Shown: piece by piece, positions 22,654 through 22,708 of the stretch
How positions within the stretch are numbered: the stretch's first letter is position 1
Layout of the letters: each line of letters starts with the position of its first letter
Position numbers and translations under genes: made by a program
The notes under the pieces: model-generated
What the model saw: only the letters and a program-made list of their open reading frames with translations
The model's database searches: none
What the model was told of the DNA's origin: nothing
NCBI GenBank assembly: GCA_023417885.1
Contig: JAEZED010000015.1
Span: forward strand, 1-22,708
Reading direction: 5' to 3'
DNA from: Planctomycetota bacterium
GTDB lineage: Bacteria > Planctomycetota > Phycisphaerae > Tepidisphaerales > Tepidisphaeraceae
Length of the DNA stretch: 22,708 nt

Positions 22654-22708
22654 TCACTGCTCCGATCCGGTCTGTTTCTCGTCCTGCGCCGGCTCCTCGC
22701 CCCGGCCT
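22654..22708 (-). CDS. C-terminal end of a gene cut by the window edge
   Basis: The minus-strand frame at the right edge reads GRGEEPAQDEKQTGSEQ and then TGA at 22654-22656. It is a hydrophilic, Glu/Gln-rich tail with no recognisable domain. The following hairpin terminator supports a real gene end. Only 17 codons are visible, so no family can be assigned. Its position upstream of flagellin makes a flagellar or regulatory gene possible, but this is a guess. Confidence 0.4.
   Translation of the reverse strand, partial: GRGEEPAQDEKQTGSEQ

Overview
The window is a high-GC chromosomal stretch with 20 recognisable genes, one of them apparently split, plus the tail of one more at the right edge. 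The best guess for the host is a flagellated, heterotrophic planctomycete, possibly Phycisphaerae-like. The reasons are short single-gene transcription units with frequent strand switches, several starts that lack a Shine-Dalgarno but carry a -10-like hexamer 5-9 nt upstream, a glycine/alanine-rich flagellin, and a heavy load of palindromic repeats of the kind I associate with planctomycete and verrucomicrobial genomes. This is inference; there is no rRNA in the window to settle it. No tRNA, rRNA, CRISPR array, IS transposase or prophage gene was seen.

Layout. 1-969: a membrane-anchored zinc-ribbon/GYF-like protein (+). 995-6917: two DNA-synthesis genes, dnaE (-) and polX (+), diverging from a 235-bp gap that holds a long hairpin repeat. 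6958-10576: alanine racemase, an SDR oxidoreductase, an orphan NuoE-like 2Fe-2S protein and a PEGA-type lipoprotein, all minus strand but with gaps that suggest separate transcription. 10714-13826: small genes, namely a cupin, a YciE/YciF-type ferritin-like protein, a hypothetical protein divergent from a DinB-like protein, a frame-split one-helix membrane protein and an AAA_28-type P-loop protein. 13827-15437: a nested repeat, then argH (-). 15620-17640: a polytopic membrane protein (+) and purQ (-), converging on a 500-bp island that holds a four-helix-bundle (S23/23S rRNA IVP family) gene between perfect 34-bp inverted repeats. 17850-20622: an FAD/NAD(P) oxidoreductase (+) converging on a UMF1-type MFS transporter (-). 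20703-22501: flagellin with an intrinsic terminator, Shine-Dalgarno and a candidate sigma-28 promoter. 22574-22708: a hairpin and the last codons of another minus-strand gene.

Most genes are housekeeping or general metabolism, and few neighbours share a pathway; dnaE/polX is the only clear functional pair. The unusual layer is the repeats. Palindromic elements sit between genes and, more strikingly, inside essential genes: two in-frame insertions in dnaE, one of them a 60-bp near-perfect palindrome, and an 8-bp tandem array in purQ. One dnaE insertion shares a 19-bp-class core with repeats beside argH. The S23 cassette is a complete mobile-looking unit whose start codon lies inside its own left repeat arm. 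Together they suggest several families of mobile palindromes, comparable to Rickettsia palindromic elements, REPs and 23S rRNA intervening sequences.
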